Positions 9,271 through 17,107 of a DNA stretch of 64,000 nucleotides are shown one piece after another. A program made the translations under genes and the position numbers. The notes beneath the pieces are model-generated. The model ran no database searches and was not told where the DNA came from. It saw only the letters and a program-made list of their open reading frames with translations. Positions within the stretch are counted from its first letter, which is position 1. Each line of letters starts with the position of its first letter. Origin of the DNA: Enterococcus sp. ZJ1622 (GTDB taxonomy: Bacteria > Bacillota > Bacilli > Lactobacillales > Enterococcaceae); NCBI RefSeq assembly GCF_011038845.1, contig NZ_JAAKDW010000007.1, positions 1 to 64,000 on the forward strand. The letters are read 5' to 3'.

Positions 9271-10316
9271 TTTTAGCCATTACCCTCTTTCACCGAGATA
9301 TGAATTTATATAACGAACGTTTAATTTCGACTGAGTTCGAATTTGGAACGGATGAAATTGGAGAAGAAGTAAGTAATTTTATTACAGATAAATATGTCCA
9401 TGTAAAATCAGGAGATTTTTTGTTAGCAAAATTTAGTCCTAGCGGGAAGATTGCATATTTTGGAGTGATTAGCTCGCAAGAAGATAAAAAAATAAATTGC
9501 AAAGGATTACTCAGTTTGGCCGATAGCGAGATACCGACTGTAAAAATATCAGGTGCCAATTATGAAGAGCATATTCGACGACTGATTGAATACTACTTAT
9601 TGAACGATCCAACAAAACAACTAAAAAATATTTTGGAGGTAAAAACAGAAAGCGTTACTTCTCATTCTTATCAAGCTGTTGACACAAATAAGAGACGATT
9701 GAATGCATATATAATAAATGGGTTCAAAAAATATAATGTTAAATGGTATGTCAAAGAGATTAAAGGTAAAAAAATATATACTGGTATTCGAGCAGTTGAT
9801 GATTCAATTTATATTAAAGATAATTCATCTGAGTTTAATGACTGGGATGTTTTTGTGCAATCTCCTGGACCAGGGAACGAGAACAAATTATTGATCGTAG
9901 ATAAAGCAATGAAAGATATAGAAAATCCCTTGGTATTGTCTACGTGGTATTTAGATGACGAAAATAATCTTACGCAAGATTCAACGAATAAGAACATTGC
10001 TTTGCCTACGGTTAATTTAGTAAATATATATGATCAAACTCAAGAAGATAGACCTTCTTATGAAGAGGTAGCTAAATCGGAGCTTAAAGGCAACGCCTAT
10101 TCACATGAAATTAAAGTTAATGTTGTGCTAAATGCTAGAAATATCAATGTAGAAAATATCGAAACAGGAATGTTAGCGACTATTGTTTACAAAGAGCAGA
10201 CTTACAAATCTGTTCTAACTGCCTGGCGAATATCCAGCAGTAAAAAGAATATAGAATTGACATTTGGTAATGTCCGAAGTCGATTTATGGATTATTTTGA
10301 GGATTATGGAGGTTAG
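9267..10316 (+). CDS. Phage tail/baseplate hub protein (Tal-like)
   Basis: A 349-residue protein with a TTG start (9267) overlapping the stop of the Dit gene. Position after Dit and the all-beta, gp27-like character suggest the baseplate hub or tail-associated protein, the siphovirus ReqiPepy6 Gp37-like group. No peptidase motif is visible; the hydrolases of this phage are in the tape measure. The C-terminal segment (about 270-345) with NVVLNARNINVENIETGMLA and NIELTFGNV resembles the end of such hubs, which often precedes a fibre domain that is missing here. The exact family is uncertain. Confidence 0.65.
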   Translation: MILAITLFHRDMNLYNERLISTEFEFGTDEIGEEVSNFITDKYVHVKSGDFLLAKFSPSGKIAYFGVISSQEDKKINCKGLLSLADSEIPTVKISGANYEEHIRRLIEYYLLNDPTKQLKNILEVKTESVTSHSYQAVDTNKRRLNAYIINGFKKYNVKWYVKEIKGKKIYTGIRAVDDSIYIKDNSSEFNDWDVFVQSPGPGNENKLLIVDKAMKDIENPLVLSTWYLDDENNLTQDSTNKNIALPTVNLVNIYDQTQEDRPSYEEVAKSELKGNAYSHEIKVNVVLNARNINVENIETGMLATIVYKEQTYKSVLTAWRISSSKKNIELTFGNVRSRFMDYFEDYGG

Positions 10317-10319
10317 AGA

Positions 10320-11144
10320 ATGGTCAGCAATGTAGATGGATATCAATTTGACAACGTGAAGGTTAGTGCAGAAAACGATGCTAGGCTTTATCACATCTTA
10401 TATAATCGAAAAAATCAAGTTATTGATGGTTACGACCAGTCTATGAATTTATCTTCCAGTGGATTAACAGTAAAAGTTGGTGCAGGAGCAGCTGTTATCC
10501 AAGGGCGTATGGTCGTTATTCGACAAGAAGAAAGTATTACTGTTCCGGCAAACTCAAGTGGGTATATATCATTAACAGTTGATTTAACACAAGAAGTTAT
10601 ACCTGGAACTCTTCTTCCAGAATCAGAGGAGTATGAATGGACTAATAATCAAGTCAAGTTGGAATTTATAACAAAAATTGTAGAAGGTAATTTGAACAAT
10701 GGTGATAAAGTATATAATTTGCCACTATGCTCAGTTACTTCTACAGGATCAACTGTTTCGATTTCAAAAATTACAGATAGTTACGAGCTGATTCTTTCAA
10801 AAGGAGAAGTTTTGTGGAGAGGAACTGCGTTAATGCATGATACGCAGACTGTTCAACCTTCTAAACAAATTTGGCAAACAACGTCGGGTTTTTTATTAGT
10901 ATGGCTTCCCTATGAAAACGGACAAGTGGTTGAAGACAGATATGTAACTACTCCTTTTTACAAAGAACGTATAATCATCACAAATGTTTTAGGGGAAATT
11001 GTATCAGGGTTTGATGACTACCATAAAAAGTGGTTCAGCAAACGAATAAACTATAATTCGAATAGCAATGTTTTTACTGGCGCAGCAAGCAATGCAAGTG
11101 GAGACAATTCAAAAATGGTTCTTAGATATATAGTTTCTTTTTAG
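10320..11144 (+). CDS. Phage baseplate or tail fibre protein, unassigned
   Basis: A 274-residue protein in the tail cluster, 3 nt after the hub gene. The start region MVSNVDGYQFDNVKVSAENDA and the later DGYDQSMNLSSSGLTVKVG resemble the N-terminal attachment region of baseplate proteins from Gram-positive phages. The rest is beta-rich with many aromatic residues (TTPFYKERIIITNVLGEIVS), which fits a receptor-contacting or wedge component. I do not recognise a named family with certainty. Confidence 0.6.
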   Translation: MVSNVDGYQFDNVKVSAENDARLYHILYNRKNQVIDGYDQSMNLSSSGLTVKVGAGAAVIQGRMVVIRQEESITVPANSSGYISLTVDLTQEVIPGTLLPESEEYEWTNNQVKLEFITKIVEGNLNNGDKVYNLPLCSVTSTGSTVSISKITDSYELILSKGEVLWRGTALMHDTQTVQPSKQIWQTTSGFLLVWLPYENGQVVEDRYVTTPFYKERIIITNVLGEIVSGFDDYHKKWFSKRINYNSNSNVFTGAASNASGDNSKMVLRYIVSF

Positions 11145-11161
11145 CTAGGAGGTGTTAAAAA

Positions 11162-12466
11162 TTGGCAAATTTAGAAATTAAATTATCCGCAAACAAGAGA
11201 CAACCTTATGTGCGTCATCGTGTTGTAGGTAGGGTTGGAGACGGAGGACTAACAACAATTAATGTGCAGCTCCTTGAAGCAGATGAAGTCACCCCTTTTG
11301 TAATCGATCCGTCGGGAAGTTTAAAATTTATAGCACAAAATTCAATAGGAAAATTTACTGACGGGTTTCCTACAATAGTCGATGCCACTAATGGCTTAAT
11401 AACTTATACATTTTCTAAAGAAAATTTTAGTGTGAGCAACAAATTTAAAAATGCATATTTCGAATATACTGATTTAAACAATCAAAAAGTGACATTTCAA
11501 GATTTTATAGTTGATGTTCTTCCAAGGGCAGATATTTCAGCTGAACAAGCACAATACTACGTTTCGACATTAGAAAAATTATTAGAACAGTTCAATACCA
11601 AATTTGAACACTTTTTAGAAGAAAGTTCTCTTGATTATCAAACGCTTTACACAAAATATAATGAACTTGTAGCGCTAATAAATAGTATTGATAAAAATGT
11701 GACTGCTTTAGATGAAAAAATTAAAGAAGCAGATCAATATTTTGTAGCAAAAGAAAGTGTCGAAGTTGGTCCGTTGATTTTCAAAAATACAACTGTTACT
11801 ACTCAAGATTGGAATGACATCACTGAAAGTGGTATTTATTATTGTGCAGCAGCAACTGGAGCCAATATGCCATATACGGGGAAACTTTACGGTTTTTTGA
11901 CCGTTTACAATGAACTGGCAGTTATTATTCAAAAATATGAATTTCAAGGTGCTATATACATGCGAACCCTCGCTGGGAACCCAGTGTCGTGGGGAAGCTG
12001 GAAAAAAATTGCTATTTCGAGTGAAGTGATGAATCTCAACGATCCACAGTCTTCGTTCGGGTTGAAGAATTTTATTGACGGCATTCAAATAAACGGGAAA
12101 GATATTAGAACAAAATACAGCACTTCATGGACAAAGCTAGAGATTATTGGGAAAGCGACTAGCAACTATTTTTATGCTAGAAGAGATGGAGACATCATAA
12201 ATTTTAGTGGACAATTAATGATAGAGCCTATTAATTCCTGGAGCGAGAATGTTATAGGAAATTTAAAATCAGAGTTTCATGTAGCAGTGATTCCCGGTCT
12301 AAATAATATTACGTGGGATGCTATTTCAGAAGACGGTAAAACTCACGCATTAGCAAGAATAACAAAAGATGGCAAACTGGCAATTATGCAGACGTATGGG
12401 GATACGACTGCTGCTAAAAATTACTGGATTTCGCGTAGCTTTCCAGCTGCAATTTCATATGAGTAG
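11162..12466 (+). CDS. BppU-type baseplate upper protein with a knob domain
   Basis: A 434-residue protein with a TTG start at 11162 behind AGGAGG at 11146-11151. Residues 1-125 match the BppU N-terminal domain seen in lactococcal phage TP901-1 (LEIKLSANKRQPYVRHRVVG, then YFEYTDLNNQKVTFQDFIVDV). Residues 130-200 form a coiled coil. Residues 205-285 look like a pyocin-type knob (DWNDITESGIYY, ending GSWKKI). The C-terminal 150 residues are a variable beta domain, likely receptor binding. This protein probably determines host range together with the 10320 product. Confidence 0.8.
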   Translation: MANLEIKLSANKRQPYVRHRVVGRVGDGGLTTINVQLLEADEVTPFVIDPSGSLKFIAQNSIGKFTDGFPTIVDATNGLITYTFSKENFSVSNKFKNAYFEYTDLNNQKVTFQDFIVDVLPRADISAEQAQYYVSTLEKLLEQFNTKFEHFLEESSLDYQTLYTKYNELVALINSIDKNVTALDEKIKEADQYFVAKESVEVGPLIFKNTTVTTQDWNDITESGIYYCAAATGANMPYTGKLYGFLTVYNELAVIIQKYEFQGAIYMRTLAGNPVSWGSWKKIAISSEVMNLNDPQSSFGLKNFIDGIQINGKDIRTKYSTSWTKLEIIGKATSNYFYARRDGDIINFSGQLMIEPINSWSENVIGNLKSEFHVAVIPGLNNITWDAISEDGKTHALARITKDGKLAIMQTYGDTTAAKNYWISRSFPAAISYE

Positions 12467-12479
12467 GAGTGATACAATA

Positions 12480-12812
12480 ATGAAAACAATCTGGCAATAT
12501 AAACGTACTGGTGGAAAGGAACTGCAAGTATCAGATGATTTTCCCATTCAAGTTCCATTCACCGATGTATCGCCAATAGAAGGAATCAAGTTAGAAGATC
12601 AGTTCTTTATTCCTTCGGAGAATCGTTGGAAAGAAATTATCAACGGATTAGATCGAGAAAAATTAGATAATCTTGATTCTCTTTTCAGCGTTTTAGAAAA
12701 ACAAAATTCAGTGTTAGATACTCGAGCAGATAGTCATAGCACACAGATAACTGACGCTCAATTAGCGCTGACAGAAATTTATGAAGAAATGATAGGAGGT
12801 ACAACAAAATAA
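12480..12812 (+). CDS. Conserved phage tail-region protein, unknown function
   Basis: A 110-residue protein; the start at 12480 is chosen because GGAGTG precedes it, although the frame is open upstream through the end of the BppU gene. The N-terminal half (MKTIWQYKRTGGKELQVSDD) is a small beta domain found after baseplate genes in many Lactobacillales phages. Residues 60-105 form a short coiled coil. It overlaps the next small gene by one base (ATAATG). It is probably a minor baseplate component. Confidence 0.7.
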   Translation: MKTIWQYKRTGGKELQVSDDFPIQVPFTDVSPIEGIKLEDQFFIPSENRWKEIINGLDREKLDNLDSLFSVLEKQNSVLDTRADSHSTQITDAQLALTEIYEEMIGGTTK

Positions 12813-12925
12813 TGGGTTCTATCTATGCTGAATTAATTATCAAGGGACTGAAAACGATTGAAGATGTTCCTGACAGACATAAAGAAGAAGTTCAAGCAAT
12901 CTTGTCTCAAACAAATGAAGACTAA
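12812..12925 (+). CDS. Small phage protein, CD1375-like
   Basis: A 37-residue product, MGSIYAELIIKGLKTIEDVP followed by a helical charged tail. The YAxLIIKGxKTIEDVP signature is that of the small CD1375-type phage proteins encoded between baseplate and holin genes (the XkdX position). The function is unknown. AGGAGG at 12795-12800 gives a strong ribosome binding site. It is a paralogue of the next small gene. Confidence 0.7.
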   Translation: MGSIYAELIIKGLKTIEDVPDRHKEEVQAILSQTNED

Positions 12926-12959
12926 GATTGCTTTTTATTTATTACGAAAGGAGGTCAAG

Positions 12960-13088
12960 ATGATGGTAGTAGTATATGCAACTTTGATTATCAAGGGAAA
13001 GAAGACAATTGAAGATGTACCAAGTGTAATCGAGCAGCAAGTAAAAGATGTGCTTATTGATATGGAATTGCCAGAATTAGCAGAATAG
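12960..13088 (+). CDS. Small phage protein, second CD1375-like copy
   Basis: A 42-residue product with AGGAGG at 12950-12955. Two adjacent ATG codons (12960, 12963) could serve as start. YATLIIKGKKTIEDVPSVIE is clearly homologous to YAELIIKGLKTIEDVP of the preceding gene, so this is a tandem duplication that has diverged at the C-terminal half. The function is unknown. Confidence 0.7.
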   Translation: MMVVVYATLIIKGKKTIEDVPSVIEQQVKDVLIDMELPELAE

Positions 13089-13097
13089 CAGAAACGA

Positions 13098-13124
13098 AGC
13101 GTACTCAAACGAGTGCGCTTTTTT
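13098..13124 (+). terminator. Intrinsic terminator after the baseplate genes
   Basis: A 9-bp stem AGCGTACTC/GAGTGCGCT (one G-U pair) with an AAAC loop and six T. It separates the tail module from the lysis module. Confidence 0.8.
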
Positions 13125-13147
13125 AATACAAGAAAAGTTGGTGAATC

Positions 13148-13354
13148 ATGGAAAAATTACTAGGATCGTTACTCTCAAACCCCGAACAAATAAGCTTCGC
13201 TGTTTTGTTTGTGGGTTTATTTATTTGGGTGATGCAGCAGAACAACGCACGAGAAAAAAGATATCAAAGTACGATTGATAAATTAACAAACGCTTTGGGC
13301 GATGTGGAAGCAATCAAAAGTACGGTGGAGAAAATCCACGAAAAATTACAGTAG
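13148..13354 (+). CDS. UviB/BhlA-like holin
   Basis: A 68-residue protein with one hydrophobic segment (about residues 14-30, ISFAVLFVGLFIWVM) followed by a charged coiled coil (QQNNAREKRYQSTIDKLTNA). This is the shape of the UviB/BhlA family of phage and bacteriocin holin-like proteins. It lies 12 nt before a second holin gene and upstream of the endolysin. Two small membrane proteins in one lysis cassette are common; one may modulate the other. Confidence 0.7.
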   Translation: MEKLLGSLLSNPEQISFAVLFVGLFIWVMQQNNAREKRYQSTIDKLTNALGDVEAIKSTVEKIHEKLQ

Positions 13355-13366
13355 GAGGAAAGTTAA

Positions 13367-13579
13367 ATGAAACTGAATAATTCAACGTACGACATCATCA
13401 AATGGGTGGTGTCGATTGTTTTACCTGCACTTGCTGTGTTAGTGGGTGGACTAGGCAAAGTATACGGATACGAGCATACAGATATGGCGGTCACAACGAT
13501 CACGGCTGTGACGACATTTTTAGGGACAATCATGCAGGTATCAAATACAAATTACAAGAAAAATGGAGGAAATAAATAA
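13367..13579 (+). CDS. Phage holin
   Basis: A 70-residue protein with two hydrophobic segments (about 11-27 and 39-58). The sequence STYDIIKWVVSIVLPALAVL resembles the phi LC3-like holin group of Lactobacillales phages. It forms membrane lesions that release the endolysin. AGGAGG precedes the ATG, and the stop TAA overlaps the endolysin ATG by one base, coupling translation. Confidence 0.8.
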   Translation: MKLNNSTYDIIKWVVSIVLPALAVLVGGLGKVYGYEHTDMAVTTITAVTTFLGTIMQVSNTNYKKNGGNK

Positions 13580-14553
13580 TGGTTGAAATTATTAATAACT
13601 CAGTGTGTCGTGGTGTAGCAGGTTGTCGTGTAGGGGACGTGAAGGGCGTAGTGATTCATAATACATGGACCAACACAACGGCGCGACAAGAAATGAACCG
13701 TTTGGCAGGTATGACACCTACCCAGCTAGAAGCCGGATTTGCTCATTATTACTGTGATGAGAATACAATCATTCGCACAGAAGATACTTACAATCGGGCG
13801 TGGCATGTCGCGAATGCAGATGGCAATAACAGCTATTTAGGTTATGAAGTTCGTGGAAATCGAGAAACACCGAGAGCAGCGTTCCTACAAGCGGAACAAA
13901 ATGCTTTCTGGCAAGCAGCGGAGGATCTTCGTTTTTACGGATTGCCAGTTAACCGAGATACAGTCAAATGCCACCATCAATTCTCAGCAACGGAATGCCC
14001 TAAGCGTTCACTGATGGAACATTGTGGCTATGATTCTACGTTAGCAGTGCCCGCAGCAATCACTGTTCAAATGCAAGACTACTTTATCTCACAAATCAAA
14101 AAGTATTATGATAATCCTAATCTGAAACCAGACGGCACCTCAGAAAATCAATCGCATGATGAAGCAGTAGCAGCGAGTAAACCAACCCACCAAGGGAATG
14201 CCTATGGAAAACTAGATAAATTCAATAAGGTATCAGACAAAACGACTCGCGTTGCTGGCTGGTTGGTCCCTGACAAGCCTCAAGGCGTGATTGGAACATA
14301 TGCTTATGTGCTTGTGATGGAACACGGGACGTCTAAAGAATTAACGCGTATCCAATCAAAAGGTATTGCTCGTCCAGACGTCAAAAAGGCATACGGATAT
14401 CAAGGTGGCGATGCGCTAGGTTTTGATGTTACTTTTGATTCTAGTTGGATGAAAGGAAAGAAAATTGATGTCATTTTCCGCCGTTGTAATCAAGCGAATG
14501 GTGAAGGTGCAGTGAACGATGTGCGGATTAAGGATATCTATTTAACCTTATAA
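13579..14553 (+). CDS. Endolysin: N-acetylmuramoyl-L-alanine amidase
   Basis: A 324-residue lysin. Residues 1-150 are an amidase_2 (T7 lysozyme-like) domain: VVIHNTW with zinc ligand H27, CHHQFSATEC with H132/H133 and C140. Residues about 185-324 (starting NAYGKLDKFNKVSDKTTRVA) form a beta-rich C-terminal domain of the kind found on enterococcal phage lysins, which probably binds the cell wall. There is no signal peptide, so export depends on the two upstream holins. It cuts the amide bond between muramic acid and the stem peptide. Confidence 0.9.
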   Translation: MVEIINNSVCRGVAGCRVGDVKGVVIHNTWTNTTARQEMNRLAGMTPTQLEAGFAHYYCDENTIIRTEDTYNRAWHVANADGNNSYLGYEVRGNRETPRAAFLQAEQNAFWQAAEDLRFYGLPVNRDTVKCHHQFSATECPKRSLMEHCGYDSTLAVPAAITVQMQDYFISQIKKYYDNPNLKPDGTSENQSHDEAVAASKPTHQGNAYGKLDKFNKVSDKTTRVAGWLVPDKPQGVIGTYAYVLVMEHGTSKELTRIQSKGIARPDVKKAYGYQGGDALGFDVTFDSSWMKGKKIDVIFRRCNQANGEGAVNDVRIKDIYLTL

Positions 14554-14561
14554 ACATAAAT

Positions 14562-14584
14562 AAAAAAGCTCCTCGTTGAGGAGC
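14562..14584 (-). terminator. Terminator of the reverse accessory operon
   Basis: A perfect 7-bp stem GCTCCTC/GAGGAGC with a 3-nt loop. Read on the minus strand it is followed by six T (14567-14562). It ends the FRG/ImmA transcript and, as a hairpin between convergent genes, probably also weakens read-through from the endolysin. Confidence 0.75.
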
Positions 14585-14628
14585 AGTACATAATAATTCA
14601 ATTTGAAAAAATATTATTTAGTTCGCAT

Positions 14629-15750
14629 CTAAAGTTTAACTTGTACATTAGGTCTATTAATGTATTTTGGTTGTATAAATTCAATATATTTATATAGGTC
14701 AGGGAACAGAGATTCTTCGAAATAAAAATATTCATTTAACTTACTTTTTATTTCGTCATGAATTTTTGTGAAGATACCTGTTTTATCAACATTAGTTTTG
14801 ACTTCACATAAATCCTTTTTTAGTTTAGCCAATTCTTCATCAAAAGCTTCTGAAATATTTTTTGGGAAATTCGCAGGTAATTGAGATAGAGCAGTCTCAA
14901 TTTCTGATATTTTTTCTTCTATATCTTTTGCAAGTTCACTCGTATCATATGATAGTTCAATCACTATTCTAGGTATTTTAATGATGCTCTCAATATCCAA
15001 ATCAGCCAATTTATCATAATATAAAAAGGCTCCATCTTGAGCTTTTAAACGCCTATTGTTTTCTTCTTTTTCAACAGAAATAAAAATATTATTTTGGTTA
15101 TGCTTATCTTCGTCAATTTGGTATGCTTCAATAACTCCGGAAGAAAAGTCAGTTTTACTAGAATCAGAAACCATAAATAGCAAAGCAATGTAAGGATTTC
15201 TTGTAAGATCTAATAAACTAGTTCTAAGGCCATAATGTTGCAACATAGCTAATTGTTTTGCTCTTTTTTTTAGACTGTCGGGATTTGTTTCATATTCAGT
15301 ATATTCTATTTCGTTAGGGAATTCTATGCTAATGCGCTTGTAAATCTTCTCAAATTCATCAATAAATGTCGCTGATGTATTAGTTCTGAAAATACCCGGA
15401 ATGGTTTTCCAATTTTTTGCTTGACCTCGAAAATAATTGAAATTGCCTATGCTAGATTCGCAGATTATTTTTTGAAATAGTTCTTTATATAAATAAAAGA
15501 CCTTCCATTTCATTGGCAGGTCATTAGCTATTCTTTCTTTTAAAAGAGTACAATGCTGCTTTAAAACTTGATATAGCTCACTATCTAAATTAGAAGATTT
15601 CTCCTCATTTATTCCAAGATCTTGAATTCTGTAATCTAATTCTTCACTATTCTCTTGTTTGGATGGAGCAATAGTGATTTGGATAGTGATAGTATCAAAA
15701 ATATTGTCTGGAGCACATTTAGATTTAATATTTGAATAATTCATAGTCAT
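14629..15750 (-). CDS. FRG-domain protein of the prophage accessory region
   Basis: A 373-residue protein with the hallmark FRG domain: FNYFRGQAKNW (105-115), QHYGLRTSLLDLTRNPY (171-187) and RRLKAQDGAFLYY (233-245). FRG domains are named from conserved Phe-Arg-Gly and occur in mobile elements and defence islands; a relation to ADP-ribosyltransferase folds has been proposed, and no activity can be read from the sequence. Residues 1-95 and 250-373 are helical and charged. The start codon overlaps the stop of the ImmA/IrrE gene (ATGA), so the two form an operon. Codon use is very AT-rich compared with the host genes, in line with transfer. Confidence 0.8.
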   Translation of the reverse strand: MTMNYSNIKSKCAPDNIFDTITIQITIAPSKQENSEELDYRIQDLGINEEKSSNLDSELYQVLKQHCTLLKERIANDLPMKWKVFYLYKELFQKIICESSIGNFNYFRGQAKNWKTIPGIFRTNTSATFIDEFEKIYKRISIEFPNEIEYTEYETNPDSLKKRAKQLAMLQHYGLRTSLLDLTRNPYIALLFMVSDSSKTDFSSGVIEAYQIDEDKHNQNNIFISVEKEENNRRLKAQDGAFLYYDKLADLDIESIIKIPRIVIELSYDTSELAKDIEEKISEIETALSQLPANFPKNISEAFDEELAKLKKDLCEVKTNVDKTGIFTKIHDEIKSKLNEYFYFEESLFPDLYKYIEFIQPKYINRPNVQVKL

Positions 15751-16301
15751 TCTCCCTTAATGACACCCAAATTTTGTAATCGAAACTCTAAAGAACTTTT
15801 AGATACATTAAGTTTTTTGGAGATGTCTTTCAATAATGTCTCAAATTGAATATCATCGAGTAAAGAATCCCAATTATTTTTTTCTAAATATTCATTAATT
15901 AATTTAATTAATAAACGTTTGGGCATCAATAATTCGGCAGCAAATCCATTTGCCTCGCGTTCTTTTATTCTTTCTACTATACTTTTATAGCTTTGTAATG
16001 AAACATCTCTATACATTACTTCATTGGGGTCGTGTAATAAAAAATGTCCTATTTCATGCGCTATAGTAAATCGTTGCCTTACTTCATGATCTAAAAGATT
16101 TACCTTAATAATACCATCTTCTAGTTTTCCACTTTTTTCCATAAAAACATACTTTATATTGAATCCTAACTTATTTGCAATTTCTTTAACGTCAATTTCA
16201 GGCTTTGTCTCATCAAAATTTACTTCATATAAGACAGTAGCGTGCGACTCAAATTTTATTATAAAATCTGAATCATAAAATTGAGAGATTGTTTTATTCA
16301 T
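15747..16301 (-). CDS. ImmA/IrrE-type metallopeptidase
   Basis: A 184-residue protein with the gluzincin motif HEIGH (H82, E83, H86) inside RFTIAHEIGHFLLHDP, plus the downstream KEREANGFAAELLMP that supplies the third ligand, as in ImmA/IrrE (COG2856). These peptidases cleave partner repressors or activate stress responses in phages, ICEs and toxin-antitoxin systems. The frame is open further upstream, but the start at 16301 has AGAGGTG at a good distance. No Xre-type repressor gene is beside it in the window; its partner is the overlapping FRG gene. Confidence 0.85.
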   Translation of the reverse strand: MNKTISQFYDSDFIIKFESHATVLYEVNFDETKPEIDVKEIANKLGFNIKYVFMEKSGKLEDGIIKVNLLDHEVRQRFTIAHEIGHFLLHDPNEVMYRDVSLQSYKSIVERIKEREANGFAAELLMPKRLLIKLINEYLEKNNWDSLLDDIQFETLLKDISKKLNVSKSSLEFRLQNLGVIKGE

Positions 16302-16466
16302 TATTATATACACCTCTGAAAGAAATTTATTTTCAAGATAAGTATAGCAGTATAAGTATATGAAGGTAAAGTAGTTAAATAAAATTAGAATGCGGTATTT
16401 AACTACTTGCATATTTTAGAATTATAAAAAATTCTCATAAACTCCCAAACAATAGCCGTTTCATCC

Positions 16467-16487
16467 CCACCTTCGGGTGGTATTTTT
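16467..16487 (+). terminator. TTCG-capped hairpin terminator 1
   Basis: Stem CCACC/GGTGG with a TTCG tetraloop, followed by TATTTTTT. No plus-strand gene ends directly in front of it, so it may end antisense or read-through transcription into the accessory operon. Confidence 0.65.
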
Positions 16488-16675
16488 TATATCAGCTATA
16501 ACAAAATCGAATAGAATTTGATTGCGTTTACATGTTATAATTATTGCGTGCTATACAAGCTCTTACTATGTTACATTTGCGTTTTCTATTTCAATCAAAT
16601 AGCACAAAATAATGTCGAAGTAAAACACACTATCAAAAAAAACTCATAGATCTCTTATTTTTTACCTCGACTATG

Positions 16676-16699
16676 GCTACTCGAAAGAGTAGCTTTTTT
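16676..16699 (+). terminator. GAAA-capped hairpin terminator 2
   Basis: Perfect 7-bp stem GCTACTC/GAGTAGC with a GAAA tetraloop and six T. With the extended -10 at 16533-16541 it would delimit a noncoding transcript of roughly 150 nt, which is speculative. Confidence 0.7.
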
Positions 16700-16787
16700 A
16701 GTATTGATTTTTTACAAGATGAGCTTATAATAATAATCGTAACAGCTGATGAATCAATTTCCCAATCTTTTTACAACTCTAAACAGC

Positions 16788-16813
16788 GAAGCGCCTTCGG
16801 GTGCTTCTTTTTT
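16788..16813 (+). terminator. TTCG-capped hairpin terminator 3
   Basis: An 8-bp stem GAAGCGCC/GGTGCTTC (one G-U pair) with a TTCG loop and seven T or more. It insulates the Fst-type toxin locus from upstream transcription. Confidence 0.75.
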
Positions 16814-16841
16814 TATGTTACAATAAAATGTCGGCTCGTCG

Positions 16842-16870
16842 CTTCCACAGAGATTTTTGTGGAAGGAGGA
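16842..16870 (+). promoter_or_regulatory. 5' hairpin next to the toxin ribosome binding site
   Basis: CTTCCACA (16842-16849) pairs perfectly with TGTGGAAG (16858-16865). The 3' arm ends in the first G of the GGAGGA element in front of the toxin ATG. In the Fst locus of plasmid pAD1 a 5' stem-loop masks the ribosome binding site and delays translation; this hairpin is in the same place. A candidate -10 TACAAT lies at 16819-16824. Confidence 0.6.
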
Positions 16871-16877
16871 TAGGAGA

Positions 16878-16964
16878 ATGCATTTTGTTTTTGAGCACGT
16901 GCTTTTGCCATTGTTAATTGGTTTAGCATTGGCATTATTTAGTCATTGGCTAGATAAGAAATAA
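16878..16964 (+). CDS. Fst-type type I toxin peptide
   Basis: A 28-residue peptide, MHFVFEHVLLPLLIGLALAL then FSHWLDKK. It has the Fst/Ldr layout: a single membrane helix with a conserved proline and glycine (P11, G15), then a tryptophan and a charged tail (WLDKK). Such peptides insert in the membrane and disturb nucleoid and wall synthesis. The gene has GGAGGATAGGAG upstream. It is followed by a terminator and a convergent antisense RNA, completing the par/Fst arrangement. Its location at the prophage edge suggests a role in stabilising the element, or an independent chromosomal copy. Confidence 0.8.
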   Translation: MHFVFEHVLLPLLIGLALALFSHWLDKK

Positions 16965-16976
16965 GAGTCGATATGG

Positions 16977-17008
16977 CACTTAGTAGCAGCAACTACTAAG
17001 TGTTTTTT
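16977..17008 (+). terminator. Terminator of the toxin mRNA
   Basis: A 10-bp stem CACTTAGTAG/CTACTAAGTG with the loop starting CAGCAA, followed by six T. The sequence CAGCAAC at 16987-16993 is exactly complementary to the loop of the antisense RNA terminator (GUUGCUG), which would allow a kissing contact between the two RNAs. Confidence 0.8.
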
Positions 17009-17012
17009 ACAT

Positions 17013-17073
17013 AAAAAAGACCTAACAATCAGCAACTTGTTAGGTCAGGAAAGAAAAATGCATTTCGTTTTCA
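17013..17073 (-). ncRNA. Antisense antitoxin RNA of the Fst-type locus
   Basis: From the promoter at 17107-17080 the predicted start is near 17073. The transcript would run about 61 nt leftwards and end at a 10-bp hairpin GACCTAACAA/TTGTTAGGTC (17019-17046) followed by six T on the minus strand. Its 5' part is complementary to the toxin start region through the direct repeat ATGCATTTYGTTTT (16878-16891 and 17058-17071, one mismatch). Its terminator loop GUUGCUG pairs with the toxin terminator loop. This is the RNA I/RNA II logic of pAD1 par. Confidence 0.75.
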
Positions 17074-17079
17074 TCTATT

Positions 17080-17107
17080 ATTATACATGATAGATAAATT
17101 GTGTCAA
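17080..17107 (-). promoter_or_regulatory. Consensus sigma-70 promoter of the antitoxin RNA
   Basis: Read on the minus strand: TTGACA (17107-17102), a 16-nt spacer, TATAAT (17085-17080). Both hexamers are perfect. A strong constitutive promoter is expected for a labile antitoxin RNA. Confidence 0.85.

Larger units (their letters stand above)
16302..16877. other. Gene-poor boundary zone with hairpins
   Basis: No convincing protein gene was found in these 576 bases. They hold the promoter side of the reverse accessory operon, an extended -10 element TGTTATAAT at 16533-16541 on the plus strand, and three tetraloop hairpins listed separately. The zone links phage-type sequence to host-type sequence and probably contains the right attachment site or lies close to it. 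Confidence 0.6.

Noticed and set aside
12369-12480. Upstream extension of the gene at 12480
   Set aside because: This segment is the other frame of the BppU gene end; the ribosome binding site and sequence similarity begin at 12480.
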